Source of the DNA: CAIYRG01 sp965247505
GTDB lineage: Bacteria; Pseudomonadota; Alphaproteobacteria; Micropepsales; Micropepsaceae
DNA: 64,000 nucleotides
Reading direction: 5' to 3'
Assembly: GCA_965247505.1 (NCBI GenBank)
Contig: OZ252020.1
Coordinates: 1,054,001-1,118,000 of the forward strand
Under the pieces are notes generated by a model, which made no database searches, was not told the origin of the DNA, and worked only from the letters and a program-made list of their open reading frames with translations. The position numbers and the translations under genes are program-made. Of this stretch, positions 43,386-51,696 are shown piece by piece (within the stretch, counting starts at the first letter, position 1; each line of letters opens with the position of its first letter).

Positions 43386-44201
43386 TTAGTTCATGGTCGG
43401 TCTTTCTGGCAACGGGACGATGGTTTCTGGCGCCGGGGGCCGATAACCGAGGGCACTGTGCGGGCGCTTTGTGTTGTAGTGCCGCCGCCATTGCTCGATG
43501 ACGATCGGTGCTTCTCTCAAAGAATAGAAGATTTCCCCGTTGAGAAGTTCGTCCCTGAAGTGTGCGTTGAAGCTCTCGATGTAGCCGTTCTCCCAGGGGC
43601 TTCCAGGCTCAATGTAGGCGGTCTTTGCTCCAACCACGCTGATCCAGTTGCGTACGGCTTCAGCAATAAACTCCGGCCCATTATCGGAATGAATGTAGGC
43701 TGGTACGCCATGCAGAATGAAGAGATCGGTGAGGACATCGATCACATCGGTAGAATTGAGTTTCCGCTTCACCCGAATGGCCAGACATTCCCGACTAAAC
43801 TCATCCAGGACGTTGAGGGTTCGGAACACGCGCCCATCGTCGGTTCGATGATGAACAAAATCATAGGACCAGACGTGGTTCACATAGCCTGCCCGTAAGC
43901 GGACACACGAGCCATCATTGAGCCACAGGCGGCCTTTCTTCGGCTGTTTCTGTGGGACCTTAAGCCCCTCCCGTCGCCATAGGCGCTCCACACGCTTGTC
44001 ATTGATATGCCAACCGGCCTCTCGAAGGAGGGCGGCAATGCGACGATAGCCGTAGCGGCCATATTGCCGGGCCAGTTCGGTCATGTCGCCGACAAGGCGC
44101 TCTTCGTCTTCTTTGCCCCTTGGATCGTGGCGTTGTGTGGTGCGATGCTGACCAAGTACGCGACAGGCACGGCGTTCAGAAACACTCAGCTTGTCACGCA
44201 C
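43386..44201 (-). CDS. IS3 transposase OrfB, intact
   Basis: 271 residues: HTH_21 (RQYGRYGYRRIAALLREAGW) then rve integrase with SYDFVHH, HSDNGPEF and YIESFNA as the D-D-E residues. Intact, unlike the copy at 11984-12799. Normally expressed as a frameshift fusion with OrfA. Confidence 0.9.
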   Translation of the reverse strand: MRDKLSVSERRACRVLGQHRTTQRHDPRGKEDEERLVGDMTELARQYGRYGYRRIAALLREAGWHINDKRVERLWRREGLKVPQKQPKKGRLWLNDGSCVRLRAGYVNHVWSYDFVHHRTDDGRVFRTLNVLDEFSRECLAIRVKRKLNSTDVIDVLTDLFILHGVPAYIHSDNGPEFIAEAVRNWISVVGAKTAYIEPGSPWENGYIESFNAHFRDELLNGEIFYSLREAPIVIEQWRRHYNTKRPHSALGYRPPAPETIVPLPERPTMN

Positions 44202-44233
44202 CTGATCAATGCAACACCTACGACGCGAGGGGC

Positions 44234-44512
44234 TTAGAAGTTTCCCCGGGCGGCCTCCGCTAGGATCTGCTTATCAAGCGTGAGGTCCGCAACAGCCCTT
44301 CGAAGCCGTTGGTTCTCCACCTTAAGCCGCTTCAACTGTTTGAGCTGATCTGTACCCATGCCGCCATAGTTCTTGCGCCAGCGGTAGTAGGTGAACGCGG
44401 TTACGCCAATCTGGCGAATGGCATCGATCCGAGACTTCCCTTGCCCCAGTAAAACGTCAACCTGACGCAGCTTAGATACGATCTCTTATGGTTTATGGCG
44501 CTTAGCAGCCAT
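44234..44512 (-). pseudogene. IS3 OrfA with early stop
   Basis: ATG at 44512, MAAKRHKP, then TAA as codon 9 where the other copy has GAA (Glu). The remainder (EIVSKLRQVDVLLGQGKS to EAARGNF) is otherwise open. IS1595 inserted immediately 5' of the start codon, with its duplication at 44513-44520, so native initiation signals are also displaced. Confidence 0.85.
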
Positions 44513-44520
44513 CTTCGGTC

Positions 44521-45625
44521 CTTGCCTATCCGGTTAACGCCCATGACCGCTACATGTAGGGTGCCGCCACTCTCCCGAGTAAAGCTCGGCATAGGTTGGA
44601 GCAGAGGTGTCGCCCGCGATGCCGAGCAATGAGCGGAAGGCGTTGAACGGGTAGAACCGCCTGTTGAAGCGGAAGGTGAACTCGTTGAGGTAGGCTTGTA
44701 GGTGCTGGTGGCTAACGCCGTGGTGGATCCCGATCAGCCACGTCTTCAGGTTGGCGAAAACCAGATGGATGCTCGGCAGGTATTGCTCGGCAACCTCTGG
44801 ATCACCACACTCGGCAACAGCGAAGTGCTCATAGCCGCGCTTACCGAGGCCAGCATAGCCGCTCCAATCGTCAGTAACGATCAGCGATCCCGGCGCGACG
44901 GTGCTCTCGACGAACCCACAGAGCGACTCGGTGCTACGGTCGAGCACGACGGCGAGCCGAACGCGTCCGGCATAGTGTCCGTCTTTCCGGTTGTCGAGCT
45001 TGGTGCCCGGCTTTCGATGACGCACCTCGATGGCACAGGAGACGGGAACCTTGTGGTGAACACCACGGCCTTCCCCACGCGTTCGCCCGCCAACCCAGGT
45101 TTCGTCCACCTCAACATGGTTCTTGGGCTGTCCACCGATCCTGTCTTGGTTGGGCCGCACCATGCCCGAGCGGAGCTTGTGGAGAATTTGAAAGGCCGTC
45201 TCGTAGCGCGAAAGACCAAGTTGTCGCTGAAACTGCACGGCGGACATGCCGGACGTCTGACTAGCGACCAGATAAGCGGCCCAGAACCAGACGTTCAGCG
45301 GAGTGTGGCTACGCTCCATCACTGTTCCCACCGTCAGCCCGGTGTTCTGGCGGCACTTGCGGCAGCGCAGGACGCCAGGGCGGTTTTCAAAGTGGAACGG
45401 CTCTCCCGCCGTGCCGCAGTGCGGGCAGGCAAAGCCGTCTCCCCAGCGGGCTTTCTCCAGGTAGGCGGCGCAGGCCGCATCATCGGGGAAAAGTCGCTGG
45501 AACTCGGGTAGCGATTGCGGGAATGGGAGATCGGCGCGGTCGAGAACATCCATGGCGCGCTCCCCTATATCCAGTTTGCGCCCATTCTAGCCCTAGTGGG
45601 TGTGGGTGTAAACCGGATAGGCAAG
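44521..45625 (-). mobile_element. IS1595-family element, copy 1
   Basis: 1105 bp with ends CTTGCCTATCCGGTTAAC and complement of CTTGCCTATCCGGTTTAC. Flanks CTTCGGTC and GTTCGGTC match in seven of eight bases, a slightly decayed 8-bp target duplication. Inserted upstream of orfA in the IS3 copy. Confidence 0.9.
44534..45553 (-). CDS. IS1595-family transposase, copy 1
   Basis: 339 residues. N-terminal zinc ribbon with CPHCG (about 43-47) and CRKC; then the ISXO2-like DDE domain: HVEVDETWVGG, VTDDWSGYAGLG, and the SHQHLQAYLNEFTFRFNRR segment that ends the domain. Nearly identical to the copies at 54133 and 58907. Appears intact. Confidence 0.9.
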   Translation of the reverse strand: MDVLDRADLPFPQSLPEFQRLFPDDAACAAYLEKARWGDGFACPHCGTAGEPFHFENRPGVLRCRKCRQNTGLTVGTVMERSHTPLNVWFWAAYLVASQTSGMSAVQFQRQLGLSRYETAFQILHKLRSGMVRPNQDRIGGQPKNHVEVDETWVGGRTRGEGRGVHHKVPVSCAIEVRHRKPGTKLDNRKDGHYAGRVRLAVVLDRSTESLCGFVESTVAPGSLIVTDDWSGYAGLGKRGYEHFAVAECGDPEVAEQYLPSIHLVFANLKTWLIGIHHGVSHQHLQAYLNEFTFRFNRRFYPFNAFRSLLGIAGDTSAPTYAELYSGEWRHPTCSGHGR

Positions 45626-46148
45626 GTTCGGTCCTCCTCTTTCCATCACAATAGGGTGGACCAATTCAAAGGGGGAGGATCACAACAACCGGGCAGAAAA
45701 CTCACACAACGCTTCCGGCGACGGGAACGCGCAATGGCCAAATTCAGGGAGGTAAAAACTCTGCAGAAATTCGCCTCCGTCCATGCTTCGATCCACAACC
45801 ATTTCAACCACCAACGCTATCTCAACCGTCGTGACATTTTCAAGCAAGACCGGTCCGCCGCTCTGGCCAAATGGCGGCAACTTGCAGCCTAGAGGTCCTC
45901 AATTGAAGGTTCTGCAGGTCCAGCCCATTTAGTCTGACAATGCCGTTCCAGCCCTTCCCTCCGTCGACTCCGCCGAAACCGAGGTTCCTTTGTTCGCCGC
46001 GCTCATCGGTACTATGGCCGAATCAGATTGCTCATCATTGATTCGGACGCTCTCGTTTCTTCCGCGGCCCCGGTACGACTTCCAGGGCGGGTTGAAGCCC
46101 TCTCAGGTCTCCTGCGTGGACGTACGTGCGTGCCTTGGGTTCTCAGCC

Positions 46149-48794
46149 TCAATCTCCGCTCGGTTCGAGAATCTCAGCGGCACGGAACACAGAATCGGCA
46201 GCCTGGAGAATGATCCTGCGCAACCGAACCGGGTAGTCCTCCCCCTGGTCGGCGAGAAAGCGGCGGACATCGGAGGCTACGCTGCTGCTGCTGTGTCCGC
46301 TGAGGACGGCGCTGACCCAGTTCCTCGGGAAGAAGATGTCGCCGGTCTCCTGGACCTCACGCAGCTCGTTCAACGCGGGCAGGACATAGACCTCCGCCTC
46401 CGCCGAGCGCAACGGATGGTTCAGGTTCCGCAGTCCCGCCAGGGCCCACGGTTCCCTCCTCCGGTTGGAGGGGTCGCCCAGGCCCGCGAAGAATGCCTGC
46501 CGGTCCTCGATGTTCTGCGACAGCGTGGGCATGATGAACTCGAACCGTTCCTTCCTGTCCGGGTTCTCGATCCGTTCCAGCTGCTCGGCCAGAATGGCGT
46601 CGGCCTCGGGATGTGACCGGATAGCGAGCTGCTGGGCCATGGAGGTCTCATCCGGCTCGGACAGCGTCAGGCCCGGAATCTCCTCCTGCTTCCGCCAGAC
46701 CCTCTCCAGGAAGGCCATGCCGTCCGCGGTCGTCACCACGGATCGGAACGTGGAGAAGTACGCGGACTTGAGACTCGACGACGACGACCGGCGGATCCCG
46801 GCTCGAAGATCGTTCTCCACACGTGACGCCAACGCTTCTCGTTCCGACGGAGGCAAGTAGCGCCAGTAGACGCTGTCGATGTAGCCCAGCGCGAGCTGGA
46901 CCAACTGCTCGGTGTCCTCGCGCCGCAAGGCCCGCAGCGCCAGATCTATCACGTCCGAGGGTGCCACGCGCCGGCCGAGCATCTCCTCCCAGAGGGTGAC
47001 CCATGCAGCCCCCCGCGTGACCGGGTCGGCCAGGTCGGGCAGGTGCTCGACCAGGTAGGCCCGGCTGGCATCGCCCAGGATGACGTCCCCGTAGGCCAGC
47101 CCTCCGCCGGTCGGCAGCACGAAGTCAGGACGGGCTATGCCGACCGCTTCCGGGAGATCGGTCCGTTCGTCGCGCAACTCGACGGGAATGGACCGCACCT
47201 CCCCTCCCGACCCGATCAGCACTTCGATTTGTTGCGCCCAGCGCAAGGCGCGTCCTTCCTGCGGATCGCTCTGGACGACGCTGAGGGTCTGCACCGTGCC
47301 GTTGTCGTCCAAGGTCAACTCCGTCCAGATGATGGGCCTTCCCGGCTCCTCCACCCACGCCCGGGACCACTCAGCGACGTCGATATCGGTCTGCGCGTCG
47401 AACGCCGCCACCAGGTCCAACCAGGTCGCATTCCCGAAGCGAAACTGCTCGAGGTAGGTGCGAAGGCCGTCACGAAACGCATCCTCGCCGATCATGCGCT
47501 CCAGTTGTTGCATCACGATCGGCGCTTTCTGGTAGATGATCGCCCCGTACAGGCTTCCCGCCTCGTTCAGGTTGTCCAGTTCCTGCCGGATCTGATGGGT
47601 GCCCTCCGTGCGATCGATTCCGTAAGCCGACGGGTAGTGAGCCGTCAGGAAACGTAGCTCGTGTTTGACCTCCGGGAACGACGGGTTGACGATCTTCGCC
47701 GCCATGAAGTTTGCGAAGACCTCCTTCATCCAGACGTCGCTGAACCATTCCATCGTGACCATGTCGCCGAACCACATATGGGCGGTCTCGTGTGCGATCG
47801 TGCTGGCACGCCCCAGCATCTGGTTTTGCGTGGCGGACTCTTCCAGGAACATCGCACCGTCCCGGTAGAAGATCGCCCCGGGGTGTTCCATCCCGCTATA
47901 CTGGAACGCAGGGATCAAGACGAAGTCAAACTTGCCGAACGGGTACCAGATGCCGGTGTAGTCCTCCAGCCATTCCAGCGCCGCGGCGTGAAGGTCGAAG
48001 ACCTCGTCGCGGTTCCGTGCCACCTTTTCGGCGTCGGTCTCCCGGTGGAACATACGGAAGGTCCGGCCGTTTCGTTCCGCCTCCTCGACCTGGAACCGGC
48101 CCGCTGCGAAGGCGAACAGGTACGTGGAGATGGGTTCGGTTTCGGCGTACCGGATCCGGGTCTTCCCGCCTACGTCTTCACGCGATGTCTCGGCACCGTT
48201 GGACACGGCCTCCCAGTCGGCCGGCACGGTGAGTTCCAGCATGTACCGCGCCTTCAGGTCCGGCTGGTCGAAGCACGGGAACACGGTGTGGGCGCGCGCG
48301 GGCACGAACAGTGCATAGAGGAATTCCGAGCTCCGGTTCAAGGCCGCGTCTCCCGCGCTGAAGGTCAGCTCGACCTGATTGGCACCAGCGATAAGCTCTC
48401 CGCCGGGAATGATGACGTGCCCGTTGGCGACCCGGAATTCCACACCGGTACCGCCCGACGTGACCGACTCGATGAACTCGCGGCCCGGGGGCATGTCCAG
48501 GTCGGAGGCCGGAGCGAAATCGAACACCAGGGGTGCGGACGCATCGACGAGCGTGAAGCGGGCAACGAGCCGCCCAGTTATCGGCATGTGGGTTTCGGCA
48601 GGCAAGTCGAAAGCCAGCTCGTAGCGGAGGTCCGAGATGTTGCCCACCCGTTCCTGAGCGATTGTCCAGGGAATTCCGGGATCCGGGTCGGGAATGTCTC
48701 CGGTTCCGAGGTTGCAGCCTGATAGAGCCATAACGACACACACTACGACGAAAATGAGAGGCGGCTGAGATGCGCCCACGAGAAGCTTCTTCAT
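46149..48794 (-). CDS. M1 family aminopeptidase, lipoprotein
   Basis: 881 residues. Signal peptide with lipobox ALSGC (lipidated C27). M1 beta-sandwich N-domain, then exopeptidase motif GMEHPGA (301-307, GxMEN-type with His for Asn) and zinc site HETAH (335-339) with the third ligand in WMKEVFANF. A C-terminal helical domain completes the length. It would remove N-terminal residues from peptides at the envelope. The gene is markedly GC-rich and sits alone between two near-identical IS6 copies, so it was probably acquired. The start at 48794 fits the signal peptide. Confidence 0.9.
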   Translation of the reverse strand: MKKLLVGASQPPLIFVVVCVVMALSGCNLGTGDIPDPDPGIPWTIAQERVGNISDLRYELAFDLPAETHMPITGRLVARFTLVDASAPLVFDFAPASDLDMPPGREFIESVTSGGTGVEFRVANGHVIIPGGELIAGANQVELTFSAGDAALNRSSEFLYALFVPARAHTVFPCFDQPDLKARYMLELTVPADWEAVSNGAETSREDVGGKTRIRYAETEPISTYLFAFAAGRFQVEEAERNGRTFRMFHRETDAEKVARNRDEVFDLHAAALEWLEDYTGIWYPFGKFDFVLIPAFQYSGMEHPGAIFYRDGAMFLEESATQNQMLGRASTIAHETAHMWFGDMVTMEWFSDVWMKEVFANFMAAKIVNPSFPEVKHELRFLTAHYPSAYGIDRTEGTHQIRQELDNLNEAGSLYGAIIYQKAPIVMQQLERMIGEDAFRDGLRTYLEQFRFGNATWLDLVAAFDAQTDIDVAEWSRAWVEEPGRPIIWTELTLDDNGTVQTLSVVQSDPQEGRALRWAQQIEVLIGSGGEVRSIPVELRDERTDLPEAVGIARPDFVLPTGGGLAYGDVILGDASRAYLVEHLPDLADPVTRGAAWVTLWEEMLGRRVAPSDVIDLALRALRREDTEQLVQLALGYIDSVYWRYLPPSEREALASRVENDLRAGIRRSSSSSLKSAYFSTFRSVVTTADGMAFLERVWRKQEEIPGLTLSEPDETSMAQQLAIRSHPEADAILAEQLERIENPDRKERFEFIMPTLSQNIEDRQAFFAGLGDPSNRRREPWALAGLRNLNHPLRSAEAEVYVLPALNELREVQETGDIFFPRNWVSAVLSGHSSSSVASDVRRFLADQGEDYPVRLRRIILQAADSVFRAAEILEPSGD

Positions 48795-48818
48795 CGCATC
48801 TTTTCCCCCCTCCTGACG

Positions 48819-49623
48819 GGCATTGTCAGACTAAATGGACTGGACCTGCAGAACCTTCAATTGAGGACCTCTAGGCTGCAAGTTGCCGCCATTCGGCCAG
48901 GGCGGCGGACCGGTCTTGCTTGAAAATGTCGCGACGGTTGAGATGGCGTTGGTGGTTGAAATGGTTGTGGATCGAAGCATGGACGGAGGCGAATTCCTGC
49001 AGAGTTTTTACCTCCCTGAATTTGGCCATAGCGCGTTCCCGTCGCCGGAAGGGTAGATGTGAGTTTTCTGCCCGGTTGTTGAGCCAGCGCCTGGTCTCTT
49101 GGCGGCCCTCGTTGCCGATCACCTTCATCGCAGCCCGGTATGATTGTAGCCTATCCGTGACGATCGAAGCCGGCTGGCCATAACGCTTCATAGCCCGCTT
49201 CAGAAACTCCAGCGCGGCTTCGCGGTCTCGGCGTTTCGTGGCATAGACCTCAAGCACTTCGCCTTCATGGTCAACGGCACGCCATAGATAACATGTCTCG
49301 CCGTTGATCCGGACGAACACCTCATCAAGATGCCAGCGCCACAACGAATAGGATCCATGGCGAATACGGCGTTTCCAGATCTCGGCGGCAAACAACGGGC
49401 CAAAGCGGTTCCACCAATATCGTACCGTTTCGTAACTGACATCAATGCCCCGTTCGTTGAGCAGATCCTCGACCTGCCTGAAGGAGAGCGGAAACCTCAC
49501 ATATAGCATCACAGCGCTGCGGATTACCTCGGGCGAGCTATTGAAATAACGGAAGGGATTGTGCATCGCCGGAGGCTACGAAACCTTACTTCCCGGCTCA
49601 AGCCCATTTAGTCTGACAATGCC
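48819..49623 (-). mobile_element. IS6-family element B2, intact
   Basis: 805 bp with GGCATTGTCAGACTAAAT at both ends in inverted orientation. Same type as B1 (42828-45944) but on the opposite strand. The right flank cuts an integrase gene. No 8-bp duplication seen. Confidence 0.92.
48871..49566 (-). CDS. IS6-family transposase (element B2)
   Basis: 231 residues, complete. DNA-binding N-terminus (SSPEVIRSAVMLYVRFPLSFRQVEDLL), DDE core HLDEVFVRI, IVTDRLQSY and NNRAENSHLPFRRRERAM. Serves as the reference for the damaged B1 copy. Confidence 0.92.
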   Translation of the reverse strand: MHNPFRYFNSSPEVIRSAVMLYVRFPLSFRQVEDLLNERGIDVSYETVRYWWNRFGPLFAAEIWKRRIRHGSYSLWRWHLDEVFVRINGETCYLWRAVDHEGEVLEVYATKRRDREAALEFLKRAMKRYGQPASIVTDRLQSYRAAMKVIGNEGRQETRRWLNNRAENSHLPFRRRERAMAKFREVKTLQEFASVHASIHNHFNHQRHLNRRDIFKQDRSAALAEWRQLAA

Positions 49624-49807
49624 CGGCCAGTGAGACCAGTGGGTAGCCGCCAAGTCCCATGTCACGCCGCCGTCCGCTCACAACCGTTCGCAGAACCCAC
49701 GACTTTGAGCCGCTCGGCTTGACCATAAGATACAGGCCGTTGCCGTCGCCATACCTTCCTGGTTTCTTCACCGCTTCAGCGTACCTTGCTGTGAGTTTCC
49801 GAGCCAC
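49624..49807 (-). pseudogene. Tyrosine integrase 5' remnant (DUF4102)
   Basis: GTG at 49807 starts MARKLTARYAEAVKKPGRYG, then DGNGLYLMVKPSGSKSWVLR and RDMGLGGYPLVSLA, the arm-binding domain of island/phage integrases. IS6 B2 cuts it after about 61 codons. It is a different integrase from the remnant at 41733. Confidence 0.8.
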
Positions 49808-49823
49808 CCAGCACCCTCATTTA

Positions 49824-49844
49824 TTCCCACACTATGAGTGGGAA
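49824..49844. repeat. Short inverted repeat upstream of integrase stub
   Basis: TTCCCAC, 7-base loop, GTGGGAA, 17 bp before the integrase start. Similar short palindromes occur at integrase-proximal attachment sites; no second copy was found in the window. Confidence 0.35.
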
Positions 49845-49957
49845 CGTAGTGGTACTCAGTAGAACCGTCAAGCTACCAGAGGAGAAGAAGTTGCTTATTT
49901 TCAATGCTTCTACAGCATTCTAAAGAATAACGTGGATGTGCGAAGTGAGGACGCGTT

Positions 49958-50209
49958 GTCCTCAGTCTCCGGGCATAGGCCTGCCCGAACTTCAGTGCCC
50001 AGCGCCGGACCGTTTCGTAAGAAACATCCATACCACGTTCGACGAGCAGATCTTCGACGTCTCGGTAGCTGAGGGGAAACCGATAATACAGCCAGACAGC
50101 GTGCTGAATGATCAACGGTGGAAATCGGTATCGGGCATAGGAGATTTTCTGCATCTAGCGACATTAAAGCGCCATCAGCAGCAGGTCACCCTGTTAATGT
50201 GACAGCACC
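49958..50209 (-). pseudogene. IS6-family transposase fragment (type C)
   Basis: N-terminal 70 or so residues of an IS6 transposase (RFPPLIIQHAVWLYYRFPLSY, ETVRRWALKFGQAYARRLR) with the IS end GGTGCTGTCACATTAACAG at 50191-50209. After the RRLR segment homology is lost. The end abuts the stop codon of the next gene. Confidence 0.75.
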
Positions 50210-50210
50210 G

Positions 50211-50954
50211 TCAGCGGTGCTCGGGGTTCGGATTGTCGTCCGAGCAGCCCGCAACCCATGCAGCGCGCTGGTTTCCATGCGCGGGGATGCCGCCGACCTC
50301 TTTAAGTATCCGCGCAAGATGAAGCAGGTTCCAGGTCATGAAAGTCGTATTACGGTTGGTGAAGTCGTTCTCCGGGCCGCCCGAATTTTCGTCGAGATAA
50401 GAGGGGCCGGGCCCTGCCTCGCCGAGCCATGCGGCGTCGGCTTGCGGCGGAATCACATAGCCTAGGTGTTGCAGCGAGTAGAGAACGTTCATGGCGCAAT
50501 GTTTGGCACCGTCTTCGTTTCCCGTTACAAGGCAGCCGCCGACACGCCCATAGTAAGCGTATTGCCCTTGCGCGTTGAGTTGGGAGGAATTGGAATAGAG
50601 CCGCTCTATCACCTGCGTGCAGATAGAAGATTTCTCGCCTAGCCAGATTGGCGTCGTTATCACGAGAATGTCGGCGGCCTCGACCTTCTTATAAAGCTCC
50701 GGCCAGGCATCGGTGGTCCAGCCATGCTCGCGCATGTCGGGGTAAACGCCGGTAGCAAGATCGAAGTCAACCGGCCGTACAACATCGACCGAAACGCCGA
50801 GACCCTCCATGATCGCCTTGGACATATCGATCAGCCCTTGGGTGTGGGAGAGTTCAGGCGATTTCTTCAAGGTACAGTTGAGAAAAAGTGCACGCAATTC
50901 CGAGTAGTCGGCATGGCTTTCCTCAATCCATTTCTTTTGCTGCGTGCTCAGCAT
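50211..50954 (-). CDS. Flavodoxin-fold NAD(P)H-dependent reductase
   Basis: 247 residues from the ATG at 50954, preceded by a strong GGGAGGTGG site; the longer frame to 51005 is less likely. Flavodoxin-like fold of the FMN-reductase family: LRALFLNCTLKKSPELSHTQGL (phosphate loop), ADILVITTPIWLGEKSSICTQVIERL, and YYGRVGGCLVTGNEDGAKH. Such proteins bind FMN and reduce quinones or metal complexes. It lies 67 bp downstream of the DksA-like gene in the same orientation, maybe co-transcribed. The 3' end is directly abutted by an IS6 fragment. Confidence 0.82.
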   Translation of the reverse strand: MLSTQQKKWIEESHADYSELRALFLNCTLKKSPELSHTQGLIDMSKAIMEGLGVSVDVVRPVDFDLATGVYPDMREHGWTTDAWPELYKKVEAADILVITTPIWLGEKSSICTQVIERLYSNSSQLNAQGQYAYYGRVGGCLVTGNEDGAKHCAMNVLYSLQHLGYVIPPQADAAWLGEAGPGPSYLDENSGGPENDFTNRNTTFMTWNLLHLARILKEVGGIPAHGNQRAAWVAGCSDDNPNPEHR

Positions 50955-51020
50955 GTCCACCTCCCAATAATTCACAAAGAACGCTAGAGGAGAAGTACGG
51001 CGCAATCCAGCGCAATAATT

Positions 51021-51365
51021 TCAAGAATTTCCTTTGGCGCAGGAAAGGCAAAACGGCGTTGAGGGATCGAGGTCTAAGCGGCGAATATCGATCTCTTCCT
51101 CGCATTTGAGGCAGAAAGCATAGTCACCGGCCTCTACGCGGTGCAATGCAGCTTCAACTCGCGTGCGCTCTTGTTCGCGGCGCTCCTCGGTTGCCAGAGC
51201 CATTGCTTGGCCTTGCATAGCGTCCATGCGCGAAAGACGTCCGACGCTTTGCTGATCGAGCGAAACAGTTTGCCGGCTTTCGCTGCTGATCGCGCTCAAT
51301 TGTTTCAGCTCTTCGAGCCGCGCCTCGAGTCTTGCCTTGAATTTTTCCGTGTCAGCGGCGTTCAC
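51021..51365 (-). CDS. DksA/TraR family C4 zinc-finger protein
   Basis: 114 residues. Helical N-terminus with DQQSVGRLSRMDAMQGQAMA (about 37-56), then a zinc finger with C85, C88, C106 and C109 (CLKC and CLSC). This is the short form of DksA-like proteins that bind in the secondary channel of RNA polymerase and modulate transcription. Shorter than DksA itself (about 150), lacking part of the coiled-coil. An IS6-derived mini-element lies just upstream and may have replaced its promoter. Confidence 0.85.
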   Translation of the reverse strand: MNAADTEKFKARLEARLEELKQLSAISSESRQTVSLDQQSVGRLSRMDAMQGQAMALATEERREQERTRVEAALHRVEAGDYAFCLKCEEEIDIRRLDLDPSTPFCLSCAKGNS

Positions 51366-51392
51366 AATCGGGACCTCTGCGGTGCCCGCAAC

Positions 51393-51556
51393 GGCATTGT
51401 CAGATTAAATTTTCTTGGTAGCCTTTCCATGTTCCCTTTTGGGGATTTCAGGGCGCAAAAAAAGTGTTTTGTCTGGCTTAGGCCGGACAAGCGCGGGCGA
51501 CGAAGCTGGCTCAACAACGAGAAAATTCTAACATACGATTTTAGTCTGACAATGCC
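51393..51556. mobile_element. 164-bp mini-element with IS6 ends
   Basis: GGCATTGTCAGATTAAAT at the left and ATTTTAGTCTGACAATGCC at the right, the same ends as IS6 type B, but only 164 bp apart and without a transposase. One internal stretch (GGCTCAACAACGAGAAAA) resembles the NNRAEN coding region of IS6. It truncates umuC. Confidence 0.8.
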
Positions 51557-51696
51557 TTAGCCTCGTCGCTGCGCGCGATGACACAGCCGTCGTTTGACGA
51601 CAGAACCACGGCGGGGCGGCCTTCGAGCGCCGGGCGGAAGACGCGCTCACAGGAGACGAAGAAGTTATTGCAATCGGCCAACCCATACACGCTCAT
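51557..51696 (-). pseudogene. umuC: UmuC (DNA polymerase V) 5' fragment
   Basis: The ATG at 51696 overlaps the umuD stop (ATGA), as in normal umuDC operons. It encodes MSVYGLADCNNFFVSCERVF and SSNDGCVIARSDEAKA, the first palm motif of Y-family polymerases, then ends at the IS6 mini-element. Only about 46 codons of 420 remain, so no polymerase is made. Confidence 0.85.

Larger units (their letters stand above)
43352..45682 (-). mobile_element. IS3-family element, outer copy 2, carrying IS1595
   Basis: Same ends as the copy at 11950 (TGATCAGCCCCC left, GGGGGAGGATCA right). About 1218 bp without the IS1595. No target duplication; 30 bp of the host IS6 are deleted at the junction. OrfB is intact, OrfA carries a nonsense codon. 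Confidence 0.88.
42885..45892 (+). pseudogene. IS6 transposase B1, split
   Basis: 5' part 42885-43351 and 3' part 45683-45892 flank the IS3. The 5' part carries a 12-bp tandem duplication (RSAVILAVILYVRF against RSAVMLYVRF in B2). First DDE aspartate (QLDEVFVR) and second (IVTDRLQSY) are in the 5' part, the glutamate region (NRAENSH) is at the start of the 3' part, damaged by the deletion. Not functional. Confidence 0.85.
42828..45944 (+). mobile_element. IS6-family element B1, interrupted by IS3 and IS1595
   Basis: Ends GGCATTGTCAGACTAAAT and complement. Inside, an IS3 copy (43352-45682) splits the transposase gene, and within that IS3 lies an IS1595 (44521-45625). Compared with the intact copy B2 (48819-49623), 30 bp of IS6 sequence are missing at the IS3 insertion point. 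B1 and B2 bracket the M1 aminopeptidase gene, like a compound transposon. Confidence 0.88.

Noticed and set aside
44702..45511. 269-codon frame opposite the IS1595 transposase (also at 54175 and 58949)
   Set aside because: Recurs in every IS1595 copy because it is the complement of the transposase; no independent motifs.
45990..48722. Long plus-strand open frames opposite the M1 aminopeptidase
   Set aside because: Antisense shadows of a GC-rich gene; the minus-strand frame has clear M1 motifs.
49808..49930. Attachment site of guaA type near the integrase stub (TTATTCCCAC)
   Set aside because: The match is short and imperfect and no guaA end or second copy is present in the window.
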